This document shows, piece after piece, positions 49,088-57,269 of a DNA stretch of 64,000 nt. The DNA lies in the NCBI GenBank assembly GCA_947174505.1, contig CAMWJF010000005.1, positions 1 through 64,000 of the forward strand, given 5' to 3'. This DNA is from an uncultured Lachnospiraceae bacterium (GTDB taxonomy: Bacteria; Bacillota; Clostridia; Lachnospirales; Lachnospiraceae). The position numbers and the translations under genes were made by a program. The notes below the pieces were generated by a model, which was not told where the DNA came from, did not search any database, and saw only the letters and a program-made list of their open reading frames with translations. The first letter of the stretch is position 1. Every line of letters starts with the position of its first letter.

Positions 49088-50242
49088 ATGGAAGTATATC
49101 TGGATAATTCCGCGACGACCGCCTGCTTTGAGGAGGCCGCGCAGCTGATGCACAGGATTTTGTGCGTGGATTATGGAAATCCTTCCAGCCTGCACCATAA
49201 GGGAGTGGAGGCGGAAGCCTACTTAAGATACGCGAATGAGACATTTGCAAAGATTTTAAAAGTGAATGAAAAAGAAATTTTCTTTACCTCTGGCGGGACA
49301 GAATCAGATAATATTGCGCTGGTCGGTGCGGCGATGGCAAACCATAGAACGGGACGTCATCTGATTACTACGGGAATTGAGCATCCTGCGGTGCTGCAGC
49401 CCATGTCTTATTTGGAGAAGCAGGGTTTTGAGGTGACGTATCTTTCTGTTGACAGGCAGGGAAAAATATCTCTGGAAGAGCTGGAACAGGCAATCAGGGC
49501 GGACACGATACTGGTCTCCATTATGCATACGAACAATGAGATCGGAAGCATACAGCCTATTGCGGAGGCGGGTGCGCTCATTAAAAGGAAAAACCCGAAA
49601 ACGCTTTTCCATGTGGATGCGGTGCAGGGCTTCGGCAAGGCACGCATTTATCCCGGGAAAATGCATATCGACATGCTGAGCGTAAGCGGCCACAAAATTC
49701 ATGGGCCGAAAGGCATAGGCCTTCTTTATATGAGGGATGGCGCGAAGGTCAGCCCCATCATGTACGGCGGCGGCCAGCAGCGCGGACTGCGCTCCGGGAC
49801 GGAAAACCTGCCTGGTATTGCCGGTTTTGCCAAGGCGGCGGAACTGGTGCATCAGGATCTGGAACAGGATGTGGACAGAATGTATGCTTTGCGGGAGGAA
49901 CTGACCAAAGGAGTCAAGAATATTCCTGACATAGTAATAAACGGCTGTCCCGGCAGAGAGGGAGCGCCCCACATCGTGAGCGTTTCTTTCAGGGGCGTCC
50001 GCAGCGAAGTGCTTTTACACGCCTTGGAGGAGCGCGGGATTTATGTTTCCGCCGGGAGCGCCTGCGCGGCGCGTAAACCGCAGCCTTCGGCAACTTTGCG
50101 GGCGATAGGCGTGGAGAAGGAACTTCTGGAGTCTACGATCCGATTCAGTCTCTCGGGATTCACGACGGAAGAAGAGATTGCGTATACCTGTCAGAATCTG
50201 GAGGAGACCGTGCCGTACCTGAGAAGATATACGAGACACTGA
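49088..50242 (+). CDS. cysteine desulfurase (NifS/IscS family, likely ThiI partner)
   Basis: 384 residues. PLP lysine Lys203 in SGHKIHGPKG and persulfide-carrying Cys326 in AGSACAARKPQPS; N-terminal VYLDNSATTACF and 'EIFFTSGGTESDNIAL'. Converts cysteine to alanine and passes the sulfur on as persulfide. Placement directly upstream of thiI matches the Bacillus NifZ-ThiI pair dedicated to 4-thiouridine in tRNA. No iscU or suf gene nearby. GGAAGGAAA precedes ATG. Confidence 0.95.
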   Translation: MEVYLDNSATTACFEEAAQLMHRILCVDYGNPSSLHHKGVEAEAYLRYANETFAKILKVNEKEIFFTSGGTESDNIALVGAAMANHRTGRHLITTGIEHPAVLQPMSYLEKQGFEVTYLSVDRQGKISLEELEQAIRADTILVSIMHTNNEIGSIQPIAEAGALIKRKNPKTLFHVDAVQGFGKARIYPGKMHIDMLSVSGHKIHGPKGIGLLYMRDGAKVSPIMYGGGQQRGLRSGTENLPGIAGFAKAAELVHQDLEQDVDRMYALREELTKGVKNIPDIVINGCPGREGAPHIVSVSFRGVRSEVLLHALEERGIYVSAGSACAARKPQPSATLRAIGVEKELLESTIRFSLSGFTTEEEIAYTCQNLEETVPYLRRYTRH

Positions 50243-50272
50243 ATGAAGTGATACGGGCTTTGTAAGGGAGCG

Positions 50273-50331
50273 GTGCAAAGTTCACGGGCGCGGGACAGAA
50301 TGGGGTATTTCCCATGCTGCCCGCGCTGCAC
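50273..50331 (+). promoter_or_regulatory. long hairpin in the thiI leader
   Basis: GTGCA (50273-50277) pairs with TGCAC (50327-50331); inside, GCGCGGG-a-CAG (50288-50298) pairs with CTGCCCGCGC (50317-50326), with GGG/CCC near the tip. Direct repeats GTGATACG (50247-50254 and 50333-50340) bracket it. No T-run follows. Confidence 0.6.
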
Positions 50332-50358
50332 GGTGATACGCTTCGGAATGGAGAAAAT

Positions 50359-51540
50359 ATGTACAAGTCATTTCTAATCAAATATGCCGAAATCGGCGTG
50401 AAGGGCAAAAACCGCTACCTGTTTGAGGAGGCTTTGGTCAAACAGATCAAGTACGCGCTGAAAAAAGCGGAGGGCGAGTTCGCGGTGCGCAGGACGGACG
50501 GGCGTATCTATGTGGACGCGCAGTCTGATTTTGACTTTGATGAAGTGGTGGGGAGCCTGAAAAAGGTTTTCGGCATTTCCGGCATCTGCCCTGTGGTTTA
50601 TGTGGAGGATGAAGGCTTTGAAAAGCTGGGACAGGATGTGGTGCGTTATATCGGCGACGTGTACCCAGACCGGAATAAAAGTTTTAAGGTGGCGGCAAGA
50701 CGTGCACGCAAAAATTATGCCCTTAATTCCATGCAGATCAATGAGGAGCTTGGAGGCGTGATTCTGGACGCTTACCCGGAAATGCATGTGGATGTGCACA
50801 ACCCGGATATCCTTCTGCATGTGGAAATCAGGGACAAGATTTATCTCTATTCCGAGATCATACCCGGCCCCGGCGGTATGCCCGTGGGAACGGGAGGAAA
50901 GGCTATGCTTCTGCTTTCCGGCGGCATCGATTCCCCGGTGGCGGGATGGATGATCGCCAAGCGCGGCGTGAAGATTGACGCGGTGTATTTTCATGCGCCG
51001 CCGTATACCAGCGAGCGGGCGAAGCAGAAGGTGGTGGATCTGGCGAAAAAGGTGGCGGCCTATGCAGGGCCTGTCTGGCTGCATGTGATTAATTTTACAG
51101 ATATCCAGCTTTATATCTATGACAAGTGCCCCCACGACGAGCTGACCATAATTATGCGCCGCTATATGATGCGCATTGCGGAGCACATTGCGAAGGAGAC
51201 GGAGTGCCTGGGGCTGATTACGGGTGAGAGTATCGGCCAGGTGGCTTCACAGACCATGGCGAGTCTGGCGGCGACAAACGAAGTGTGTACCATGCCCGTT
51301 TACAGGCCGCTGATCGGTTTTGATAAGATGGAGATAGTGGATATTGCAGAGAAAATTGACAGTTACGAGACGTCTATTCTGCCTTACGAGGACTGCTGCA
51401 CCATTTTTGTGGCCAAGCACCCCGTGACGAAACCGAATCTGAATATCATAAAAAGACATGAGCAGAATTTACAGGAGGGGATTGAGGAACTGGTGCAGAA
51501 GGCGCTGGAGACAGATGAGGTGATTGTGGTGCAAAGCTAG
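50359..51540 (+). CDS. thiI: tRNA 4-thiouridine synthetase ThiI
   Basis: 393 residues from ATG 50359 with GGAG 6 bases upstream; the open frame runs from 50314. An N-terminal NFLD/THUMP domain (to about 165, VKGKNRYLFEEALVKQIK, RRARKNYALNS) is followed by the PP-loop ATPase (LLSGGIDSPVAGWMIAKRG) and 'GESIGQVASQTMASLA'. It lacks the C-terminal rhodanese domain of E. coli ThiI, as in Bacillus, where the cysteine desulfurase donates sulfur directly. Paired with the desulfurase upstream. Confidence 0.96.
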   Translation: MYKSFLIKYAEIGVKGKNRYLFEEALVKQIKYALKKAEGEFAVRRTDGRIYVDAQSDFDFDEVVGSLKKVFGISGICPVVYVEDEGFEKLGQDVVRYIGDVYPDRNKSFKVAARRARKNYALNSMQINEELGGVILDAYPEMHVDVHNPDILLHVEIRDKIYLYSEIIPGPGGMPVGTGGKAMLLLSGGIDSPVAGWMIAKRGVKIDAVYFHAPPYTSERAKQKVVDLAKKVAAYAGPVWLHVINFTDIQLYIYDKCPHDELTIIMRRYMMRIAEHIAKETECLGLITGESIGQVASQTMASLAATNEVCTMPVYRPLIGFDKMEIVDIAEKIDSYETSILPYEDCCTIFVAKHPVTKPNLNIIKRHEQNLQEGIEELVQKALETDEVIVVQS

Positions 51541-51583
51541 ACAGGTCCAAGAAGCGTTTCACGCGGGAGTGCCGCCGCAATAT

Positions 51584-51613
51584 GAAAAACAGCCCGGAGA
51601 ACTCCCGAGCTGT
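51584..51613 (-). terminator. terminator of the HPr-like gene
   Basis: On the minus strand ACAGCTCGGGAG pairs with CTCCGGGCTGT, followed by TTTTTC. Confidence 0.8.
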
Positions 51614-51650
51614 CCTTAATTTTCGTATGGATTTGAAGGTGAAGCCGCGA

Positions 51651-51881
51651 TTACATGATGTAGGGCTTCAGTGTCTCCATAACCTCGTCCGTGCCGTCTT
51701 CTGCATGGATGTTCAGGTCGATGGGCTTGGACAGATCCAGGCTGAAGATGCCCATGATGGATTTCGCATCGATAACGTATCTGCCGGATACCAAGTCAAA
51801 ATCATAATCAAACTTTGTGATATCGTTTACGAAAGACTTAACCTTATCGATAGAATTTAAAGAAATCTGTACTGTTTTCAT
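51651..51881 (-). CDS. HPr-like protein lacking the catalytic histidine (Crh-like)
   Basis: 76 residues, slightly shorter than HPr. The regulatory phosphorylation motif is clear: DAKSIMGIFSLDLSKPI, with Ser41 in the place of HPr Ser46. The N-terminal stretch (MKTVQISLNSIDKVKSFVND) has no GLHARPA, so His15, the phosphate carrier residue, is missing. This is the pattern of Bacillus Crh, a regulatory HPr that works with CcpA rather than in PTS transport. GGAGG precedes the start. Divergent from mtaB. Confidence 0.82.
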   Translation of the reverse strand: MKTVQISLNSIDKVKSFVNDITKFDYDFDLVSGRYVIDAKSIMGIFSLDLSKPIDLNIHAEDGTDEVMETLKPYIM

Positions 51882-51985
51882 TGCGGAAATTACCTCCTTT
51901 GATTTTTATACCTTCTGGGTATTATACTATATGTTGGAAGAGCAAAAGTCAATGATAAAACAATACAAAAAATGCGGGGATTACT

Positions 51986-53419
51986 ATGAAAAGTGTAGCA
52001 TTACATAATCTGGGCTGCAAGGTAAATGCCTATGAAATGGATTATATGCAACAAATGTTACAAGAAAAGGGATATAAAATTGTATCATTTGATGAAGCGG
52101 CCGATATTTATATCGTGAACACCTGTACGGTTACAAATATTGCGGACAGGAAGAGCCGGCAGATGCTCCACCGGGCAAAGAAGAGAAATCCAAACGCTGT
52201 GGTGGTGGCGGCCGGGTGCTATGTGCAGACCGGACAGGAGACGCTTGAGAGAGACGGCACGGTGGATCTGGCCATAGGAAATAACCGGAAGAAGGATCTG
52301 GTGGAGATTCTGGAGGCATATCTGGAGAGCCGGGGCGGAGCGGCTATGGGGCAGGGAGAAGCGGCAGAAGGGATGCCCGGGCAGGAGAAAGAAGAACAGC
52401 AGGAAGAGGCAGGAGGGATGCGGGGAACGGCGGTGCCGGAGCCGAAAGCGGCACAGCCTAAGCCCATGACAGACAGGATCGACATAGACCATGCGCCTTA
52501 CGAGGAGATGACGCTCAGGACGACGGCGGAGCATACCCGCGCCTACATTAAGATTCAGGACGGATGCAACCAGTTTTGCTCCTACTGCGTGATTCCCTAT
52601 GCAAGAGGCCGGGTCAGAAGCCGTCTGGAAGAAGACGTTCTGAAAGAAGCGGGGGGTATGGCGGAGGCGGGGTACCGGGAGATCGTGCTGACGGGTATTC
52701 ACATCAGCTCCTACGGGCTTGACCGGGGCGCCAGCGGGCTTGGCCGTCTGCTGGAAAAACTTTCAGAAGTGGAAGGGATCGGGAGAATCCGCCTTGGCTC
52801 CCTGGAACCGGGGATTGTGACGGAGGAATTTGCGGCTCTTATCAGCGCATTGCCGAAGGTCTGCCCCCACTTTCACCTTTCCCTGCAGAGCGGCAGTGAC
52901 ACGGTGCTTCGCAGGATGAACAGACGGTATGATACGGCGGGTTATCTCGGTGCGGTGGAGAGACTGAGAAAGTATTATGAAAACCCGGCTATCACCACGG
53001 ATGTGATCGTGGGATTCCCCGGGGAGACAGAGGCAGAGTTTGCACAGACAGAGACCTTCCTTCAGCGGGTGGGGTTTTATGAGATGCATATTTTCAAGTA
53101 TTCCAGACGGCAGGGCACCCGTGCGGCCGCCATGGAGGGACAGCTTACGGAGGCCGAAAAGGCGGTGAGGAGCGAACGGCTGATGAAGCTGGAAAGGGAA
53201 ATGTCCCGCGCGTACCGGGAGGAATTTCTGGGAAAAACGGAGGAGGTTCTCTTTGAGGAGCTTGTGGAAAAAAGTGGGAGGAGATATTGGACTGGACATA
53301 CCACCCGTTATTTAAAGGTGGCAAGAGAGGCAGAGACGGAGGAAAATCTGCAAAACCGCATATCCAGCGGCAGGCTGGTCTCCTTTTTGGCGGAGGATAT
53401 TTTGCTGGCCGTGGACTGA
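51986..53419 (+). CDS. mtaB: tRNA (t6A37) methylthiotransferase MtaB
   Basis: 477 residues. MiaB-type radical SAM enzyme: UPF0004 domain with the first cluster (LGCKVNAYEMDYM, 'VNTCTVTNIADRKSRQML', 'AAGCYVQ'), radical SAM cluster DGCNQFCSYCVIPYARG and a C-terminal TRAM-like region. Converts t6A to ms2t6A at position 37 of ANN-decoding tRNAs. Between the two domains sits a Gly/Glu/Gln-rich insertion of about 45 residues (near 113-158) not usual for the family. The TRAM end is followed by a 180-base gap before ireB. Confidence 0.94.
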   Translation: MKSVALHNLGCKVNAYEMDYMQQMLQEKGYKIVSFDEAADIYIVNTCTVTNIADRKSRQMLHRAKKRNPNAVVVAAGCYVQTGQETLERDGTVDLAIGNNRKKDLVEILEAYLESRGGAAMGQGEAAEGMPGQEKEEQQEEAGGMRGTAVPEPKAAQPKPMTDRIDIDHAPYEEMTLRTTAEHTRAYIKIQDGCNQFCSYCVIPYARGRVRSRLEEDVLKEAGGMAEAGYREIVLTGIHISSYGLDRGASGLGRLLEKLSEVEGIGRIRLGSLEPGIVTEEFAALISALPKVCPHFHLSLQSGSDTVLRRMNRRYDTAGYLGAVERLRKYYENPAITTDVIVGFPGETEAEFAQTETFLQRVGFYEMHIFKYSRRQGTRAAAMEGQLTEAEKAVRSERLMKLEREMSRAYREEFLGKTEEVLFEELVEKSGRRYWTGHTTRYLKVAREAETEENLQNRISSGRLVSFLAEDILLAVD

Positions 53420-53600
53420 CCGGGATGTAAGCCGGGCGGATCTGATTTGCCGGAGTGCGCGGCAATGCGCCTGACAGGCTGGAAATAGGCGTTGCTGTGA
53501 CATTTTATTTGTGGTAAAATATACCATGGACTAACAGCATGGTCTGAAATTTTCTGCAAATAATGGTAAGACTATAACATATAGATAAGGGCGTGAGAAT

Positions 53601-53882
53601 ATGCGGGATCAGGATTTGGAAAATACACAATTTTTTACTGTGGGGACGGAGCCGGAGACAGGCGTGAAGCTTGTGCTGTCCACGGTATATGAGGCGTTGA
53701 CGGAGAAGGGGTACAATCCGGTCAATCAGATCGTCGGCTATATCATGTCAGGCGATCCCACTTACATTACCAGCCATAAGAGCGCGCGGAGCCTTATTAT
53801 GAAGGTGGAGAGGGACGAGCTTGTGGAGGAAATGCTGGTGGAATATATCAAAAACTCTATAGAGAGTGTGAAGAAAGGTTGA
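53601..53882 (+). CDS. ireB: IreB family regulatory phosphoprotein
   Basis: 93 residues, the usual size for DUF965/IreB. Conserved [18 protein letters not shown] start, '[32 protein letters not shown]' core. In Enterococcus IreB is a substrate of the PASTA kinase IreK and controls cephalosporin resistance. Its position before ruvX and the DUF1292 gene is the conserved Firmicutes order (alaS is not upstream here). Confidence 0.95.
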   Translation: MRDQDLENTQFFTVGTEPETGVKLVLSTVYEALTEKGYNPVNQIVGYIMSGDPTYITSHKSARSLIMKVERDELVEEMLVEYIKNSIESVKKG

Positions 53883-53913
53883 CCATATGGGTCGATAACG
53901 GTGAAAAGAACAT

Positions 53914-54342
53914 ATGAGAATTATGGGTCTGGATCTCGGTTCCAAAACGGTGGGGGTGGCCATCAGCGACCCCTTGCTTATTACGGCGCAGGGGATCGAA
54001 ATTATCAGGCGGAAGGAAGAGAACAAGCTGAGACAAACGCTTGCGCGTATTGAGGTATTGATTGAAGAGTACGAGGTGGACAGGATCGTGCTGGGTCTGC
54101 CGAAGAATATGAACGACACATTGGGGGAGCGGGCGGAGTTCTCACTTGCATTTAAAGACAAGCTGGAGCGGCGCACAGGACTTCCTGTCGTGATGTGGGA
54201 TGAGAGACTGACGACGGTGGCGGCGGATAAGGCGATGATGGAAGCCGGAATCCGCAGGGAAAACCGTAAGGACTATGTGGATAAGGTCGCAGCGTGTCTG
54301 ATTTTGCAGGGGTACTTGGATTCGCGCGAAACTTCTTCATAG
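53914..54342 (+). CDS. ruvX: Holliday junction resolvase-like RuvX (YqgF)
   Basis: 142 residues. RNase H-like fold: [20 protein letters not shown] with the first acidic residue, '[19 protein letters not shown]', '[14 protein letters not shown]' and [14 protein letters not shown]. Implicated in pre-16S rRNA processing and recombination. 31 bases after ireB, 41 before the DUF1292 gene; part of the same operon. Confidence 0.95.
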   Translation: MRIMGLDLGSKTVGVAISDPLLITAQGIEIIRRKEENKLRQTLARIEVLIEEYEVDRIVLGLPKNMNDTLGERAEFSLAFKDKLERRTGLPVVMWDERLTTVAADKAMMEAGIRRENRKDYVDKVAACLILQGYLDSRETSS

Positions 54343-54383
54343 CTGCTGAAATTGCGCAGACAGCACAGAAATTTGGAGGACAA

Positions 54384-54641
54384 ATGGAGAAAATTACATT
54401 TACGCCGCAGGAGGGCGGCGCTGTCGAGTTTTATATTCTGGAACAGACGATGATTGGCGGCGTGAATTACCTTCTGGTGACAGATTCTGCGGAGGGGGAC
54501 GGAGAGGCGCTTATTTTGTGCGATGTTTCCGCGGCGGAAGACGCAGAGGCGGTATATGAGATCGTGGAGGACGATGAAACATTAAACGCAGTGGCGGCTG
54601 TGTTTGAAAAGATTATGGACGACGTAGACATTATTCAGTAG
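54384..54641 (+). CDS. DUF1292 domain protein (YrzB-like)
   Basis: 85 residues from ATG 54384 with GGAGG 6 bases upstream; the frame is open from 54294 but overlaps ruvX. Acidic protein with ITFTPQEGGAVEFYILEQTM, 'YLLVTDSAEGDGEALIL' and a Glu/Asp-rich end. Function unknown; conserved neighbour of ireB and ruvX across Firmicutes. Confidence 0.9.
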   Translation: MEKITFTPQEGGAVEFYILEQTMIGGVNYLLVTDSAEGDGEALILCDVSAAEDAEAVYEIVEDDETLNAVAAVFEKIMDDVDIIQ

Positions 54642-54659
54642 AAAGTGGAGGTAAATTTT

Positions 54660-56336
54660 TTGAAAAAAAATGAAGAAGGAAGGTCAGCGAGTAAGCTGAA
54701 GGCTATCCCATTAGGCGGACTTGAGCAGATTGGGCTTAATATTACTGCCTTTGAATATGAGGATAGCATTGTTGTTGTGGACTGCGGCCTGTCATTCCCG
54801 GAAGACGAGATGCTGGGAATTGATCTGGTGATACCGGACATTACTTATTTGAAGGAAAACGCAGAGAAGGTGAAGGGGTTTGTGATCACCCACGGACATG
54901 AGGATCACATCGGGGCGCTGCCCTATGTATTAAAGGAGCTGAACATACCGATTTATGCGACGAAGCTGACTATGGGCATCATAGAGAATAAGCTGGACGA
55001 GCATGGGCTGATGAAGACCACCAAGAGAAAGGTGGTTAAGTTCGGACAATCCATTAATCTGGGGCAGTTTCGGATTGAGTTTATCAAGACGAACCACAGT
55101 ATTGTGGACGCGGCGGCGCTGGCGATTTATTCCCCGGCGGGCGTGGTGGTGCATACGGGAGACTTTAAGGTGGACTATACGCCGGTATTCGGTGACGCCA
55201 TCGATTTACAGAGATTTGCGGAGATCGGGAAAAAGGGCGTGCTGGCGCTTATGTGTGACTCTACCAATGCAGAGCGGGCAGGCTTTACGCCCTCCGAAAA
55301 GACGGTGGGAAAGACGCTTGATTCCCTGTTTCTGGAGCACAAGGATACCCGTATTCTGATCGCAACCTTTGCTTCCAATGTGGACAGGGTGCGCCAGATC
55401 ATTAATACGGCGGAAAGATTCGGCAGAAAGGTTGTGGTGGAAGGCCGCAGCATGGTAAACATTATTGATACGGCTTCCAAGCTGGGCTATCTGCAGATTG
55501 CCGACAGAACGCTCATCGATGTGGAGGAGCTTAAAAATTACCCGCCGGAGAAGACGGTTATCATTACGACCGGCAGTCAGGGCGAAAGCATGGCGGCCTT
55601 AAGCCGCATGGCAGGCAATAACCATAAAAAGATATCTATTATGCCGGGAGATACCGTTATTTTTTCCGCCCACCCGATACCGGGCAATGAGAAGGCGGTG
55701 ACTAACGTCATTAACGAGCTGCAGATGAAGGGCGCGGATGTAATTTTCCAGGACGTGCATGTGTCCGGACACGCCTGCCAGGAGGAAATTAAACTCATTT
55801 ATTCTCTGGTCAGGCCCAGATATGCAGTTCCCGTCCACGGAGAGTACAAGCACCGCAAGGCGCAGGCGAAGATTGCGGCCCAGCTTGGCATCCCGAAGGA
55901 AAATATCTTTATGCTGCAGTCCGGCGATGTGCTGGAGATGGACGACCAGAAAGCTGTCGTCAACGGCAAAGTGCCCGTGGGAGCGATTCTGGTGGACGGA
56001 CTCGGCGTGGGCGACGTGGGCAATGTGGTGCTTCGCGACAGACAGCATCTGGCGGAGGACGGCATAATGATCGTGGTAATGGCGCTGGAATCCCACAGCG
56101 ACCAGCTCATTTCCGGCCCGGATATCGTATCGAGAGGTTTTGTCTATGTGAGAGAGTCCGACGAGCTCCTTGACGAGGCCAGGCTTCTCGTGGAGGAGGC
56201 CGTACAGGACTGCCTTGACAGAGGCAAGACAGACTGGGGCAAACTCAAGAGTACCGTCAAGGATGTGCTGAGTGACTTTGTCTGGAAGAAGACAAAGAGA
56301 AGACCGATGATACTGCCGATCATAATGGAAGTTTAA
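54660..56336 (+). CDS. rnj: ribonuclease J
   Basis: 558 residues from TTG 54660, which has GGAGGT 7 bases upstream (GTG 54645 lies before it). Metallo-beta-lactamase/beta-CASP nuclease: metal motif THGHEDHIGALPY, 'TNHSIVDAAALAI', 'HTGDFKVDYTP', CDSTNAERAGF, 'ITTGSQGESMAALSRM', 'VPVHGEYKHRKAQA' and a C-terminal dimerisation domain. Degrades RNA 5' to 3' and endonucleolytically. It sits 18 bases after the DUF1292 gene, an insertion relative to the Bacillus order. Confidence 0.97.
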   Translation: MKKNEEGRSASKLKAIPLGGLEQIGLNITAFEYEDSIVVVDCGLSFPEDEMLGIDLVIPDITYLKENAEKVKGFVITHGHEDHIGALPYVLKELNIPIYATKLTMGIIENKLDEHGLMKTTKRKVVKFGQSINLGQFRIEFIKTNHSIVDAAALAIYSPAGVVVHTGDFKVDYTPVFGDAIDLQRFAEIGKKGVLALMCDSTNAERAGFTPSEKTVGKTLDSLFLEHKDTRILIATFASNVDRVRQIINTAERFGRKVVVEGRSMVNIIDTASKLGYLQIADRTLIDVEELKNYPPEKTVIITTGSQGESMAALSRMAGNNHKKISIMPGDTVIFSAHPIPGNEKAVTNVINELQMKGADVIFQDVHVSGHACQEEIKLIYSLVRPRYAVPVHGEYKHRKAQAKIAAQLGIPKENIFMLQSGDVLEMDDQKAVVNGKVPVGAILVDGLGVGDVGNVVLRDRQHLAEDGIMIVVMALESHSDQLISGPDIVSRGFVYVRESDELLDEARLLVEEAVQDCLDRGKTDWGKLKSTVKDVLSDFVWKKTKRRPMILPIIMEV

Positions 56337-56388
56337 CGGTTTTGCGAATGAGAGCGCGTCAAGCTGTATGAGATAAGGAGAAAACATC

Positions 56389-56724
56389 ATGTCAGATAAG
56401 GAGATCATAGAGGCAGCCAGAGCGTTTGCGGATCAGATTATGACTTCGGATACGTATAAGGAATACCTGTACCAGAGAGAAAAAATCAAGAAGCAGCCGG
56501 AGCTTTATGAGAAGGTGAACGAGTTCAGGCAGCGCAATTTTGATTTACAGAATGATACGGACGACGGGGATATGCTGGACCGCATGGAGGCTTTCGAGAG
56601 GGAATATGAGCAGTTCAGGGAAGATCCCCTCGTGGACGATTTTCTCCGGGCGGAGCTGGCATTCTGCCGCATGATGCAGGAGGTGTACGTGCTGCTGGCG
56701 GATGAGATAGATTTCGAGGTATAA
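56389..56724 (+). CDS. YlbF family protein
   Basis: 111 residues, all-helical. 'ARAFADQIMTSDTYKEYLYQREKIKKQPELYEKVNEFRQRNFDLQ' and a late ELAFCRMMQEVYVLLADEI match YlbF/YmcA. In Bacillus such proteins form the Y-complex that directs RNase Y; here the gene follows RNase J. AAGGAG precedes ATG. Confidence 0.88.
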   Translation: MSDKEIIEAARAFADQIMTSDTYKEYLYQREKIKKQPELYEKVNEFRQRNFDLQNDTDDGDMLDRMEAFEREYEQFREDPLVDDFLRAELAFCRMMQEVYVLLADEIDFEV

Positions 56725-56726
56725 AG

Positions 56727-56853
56727 GTGAATAAATTCTCTGAAAGAGCAATTTATTCACCCGGGAATTTGTGCAGAGGCGTCACAAATTCCCTTGATCG
56801 CAGAACCAAATTTGAGATTTGGTTCGCGTTCCTAAGCATTGCATGCTTCGGAA
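56727..56853 (+). repeat. array of four tandem hairpins before the MltG-like gene
   Basis: GTGAATAAATT/AATTTATTCAC (56727-56760); GGGAATTTGTG/CACAAATTCCC (56763-56793); GAACCAAAT/ATTTGGTTC (56803-56825); TTCC-t-AAGCAT-tgc-ATGCTT-c-GGAA (56829-56853). The last one ends one base before the GGAGG of the next gene. The first starts 3 bases after the ylbF stop. Confidence 0.8.
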
Positions 56854-56864
56854 TGGAGGAAAAC

Positions 56865-57269
56865 ATGAGTATAAAAGAAGTCATCGGTTCCACGGCGGAA
56901 CTGATTATCAAAATAGCGCTTTTGCTTTTTGCCGCCACCTATATTATCAAGGCATCCACGGCAGCCTATGATTACGGTTACCGCATATTCACCGAGGAGC
57001 CGGTGGCCATCGGGGAGGGCAGGACGATCAGCGTCAGCGTGGAAGATCCGGTTTCCGTCATGGAGGTAGGCGAAATGCTGGAGGAGCGGGGACTGATCCG
57101 CGATGCGAAGCTCTTTCTGTTACAGGAGCTTTTGTCGGAAAATCACGGTAAGCTGCAGCCCGGGATCTATGACCTGAGCACCGCCATGACGGCTGAGGAG
57201 ATGATGGACGTGATGGCGGCGGATGCCCCGGAGGAGGGCGAAGAGGATGCGGAAGGAGAGTCAAAGTGA
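56865..57269 (+). CDS. MltG-like N-terminal protein (short, no catalytic domain)
   Basis: 134 residues from ATG 56865, preceded by GGAGG. The open frame extends to 56727 only through the hairpin array. One membrane helix (about 13-30), then a small domain resembling the LysM-like N-terminal part of endolytic transglycosylase MltG/YceG ('ISVSVEDPVSVMEVGEMLEERGLIRDAKLF', 'LQPGIYDLSTAMTAEEMMDVM') and an acidic tail. The MltG catalytic domain is absent. Position before trmR and U32 equals that of mltG in Bacillus, so it is probably a reduced version. Stop overlaps the trmR start. Confidence 0.8.
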   Translation: MSIKEVIGSTAELIIKIALLLFAATYIIKASTAAYDYGYRIFTEEPVAIGEGRTISVSVEDPVSVMEVGEMLEERGLIRDAKLFLLQELLSENHGKLQPGIYDLSTAMTAEEMMDVMAADAPEEGEEDAEGESK

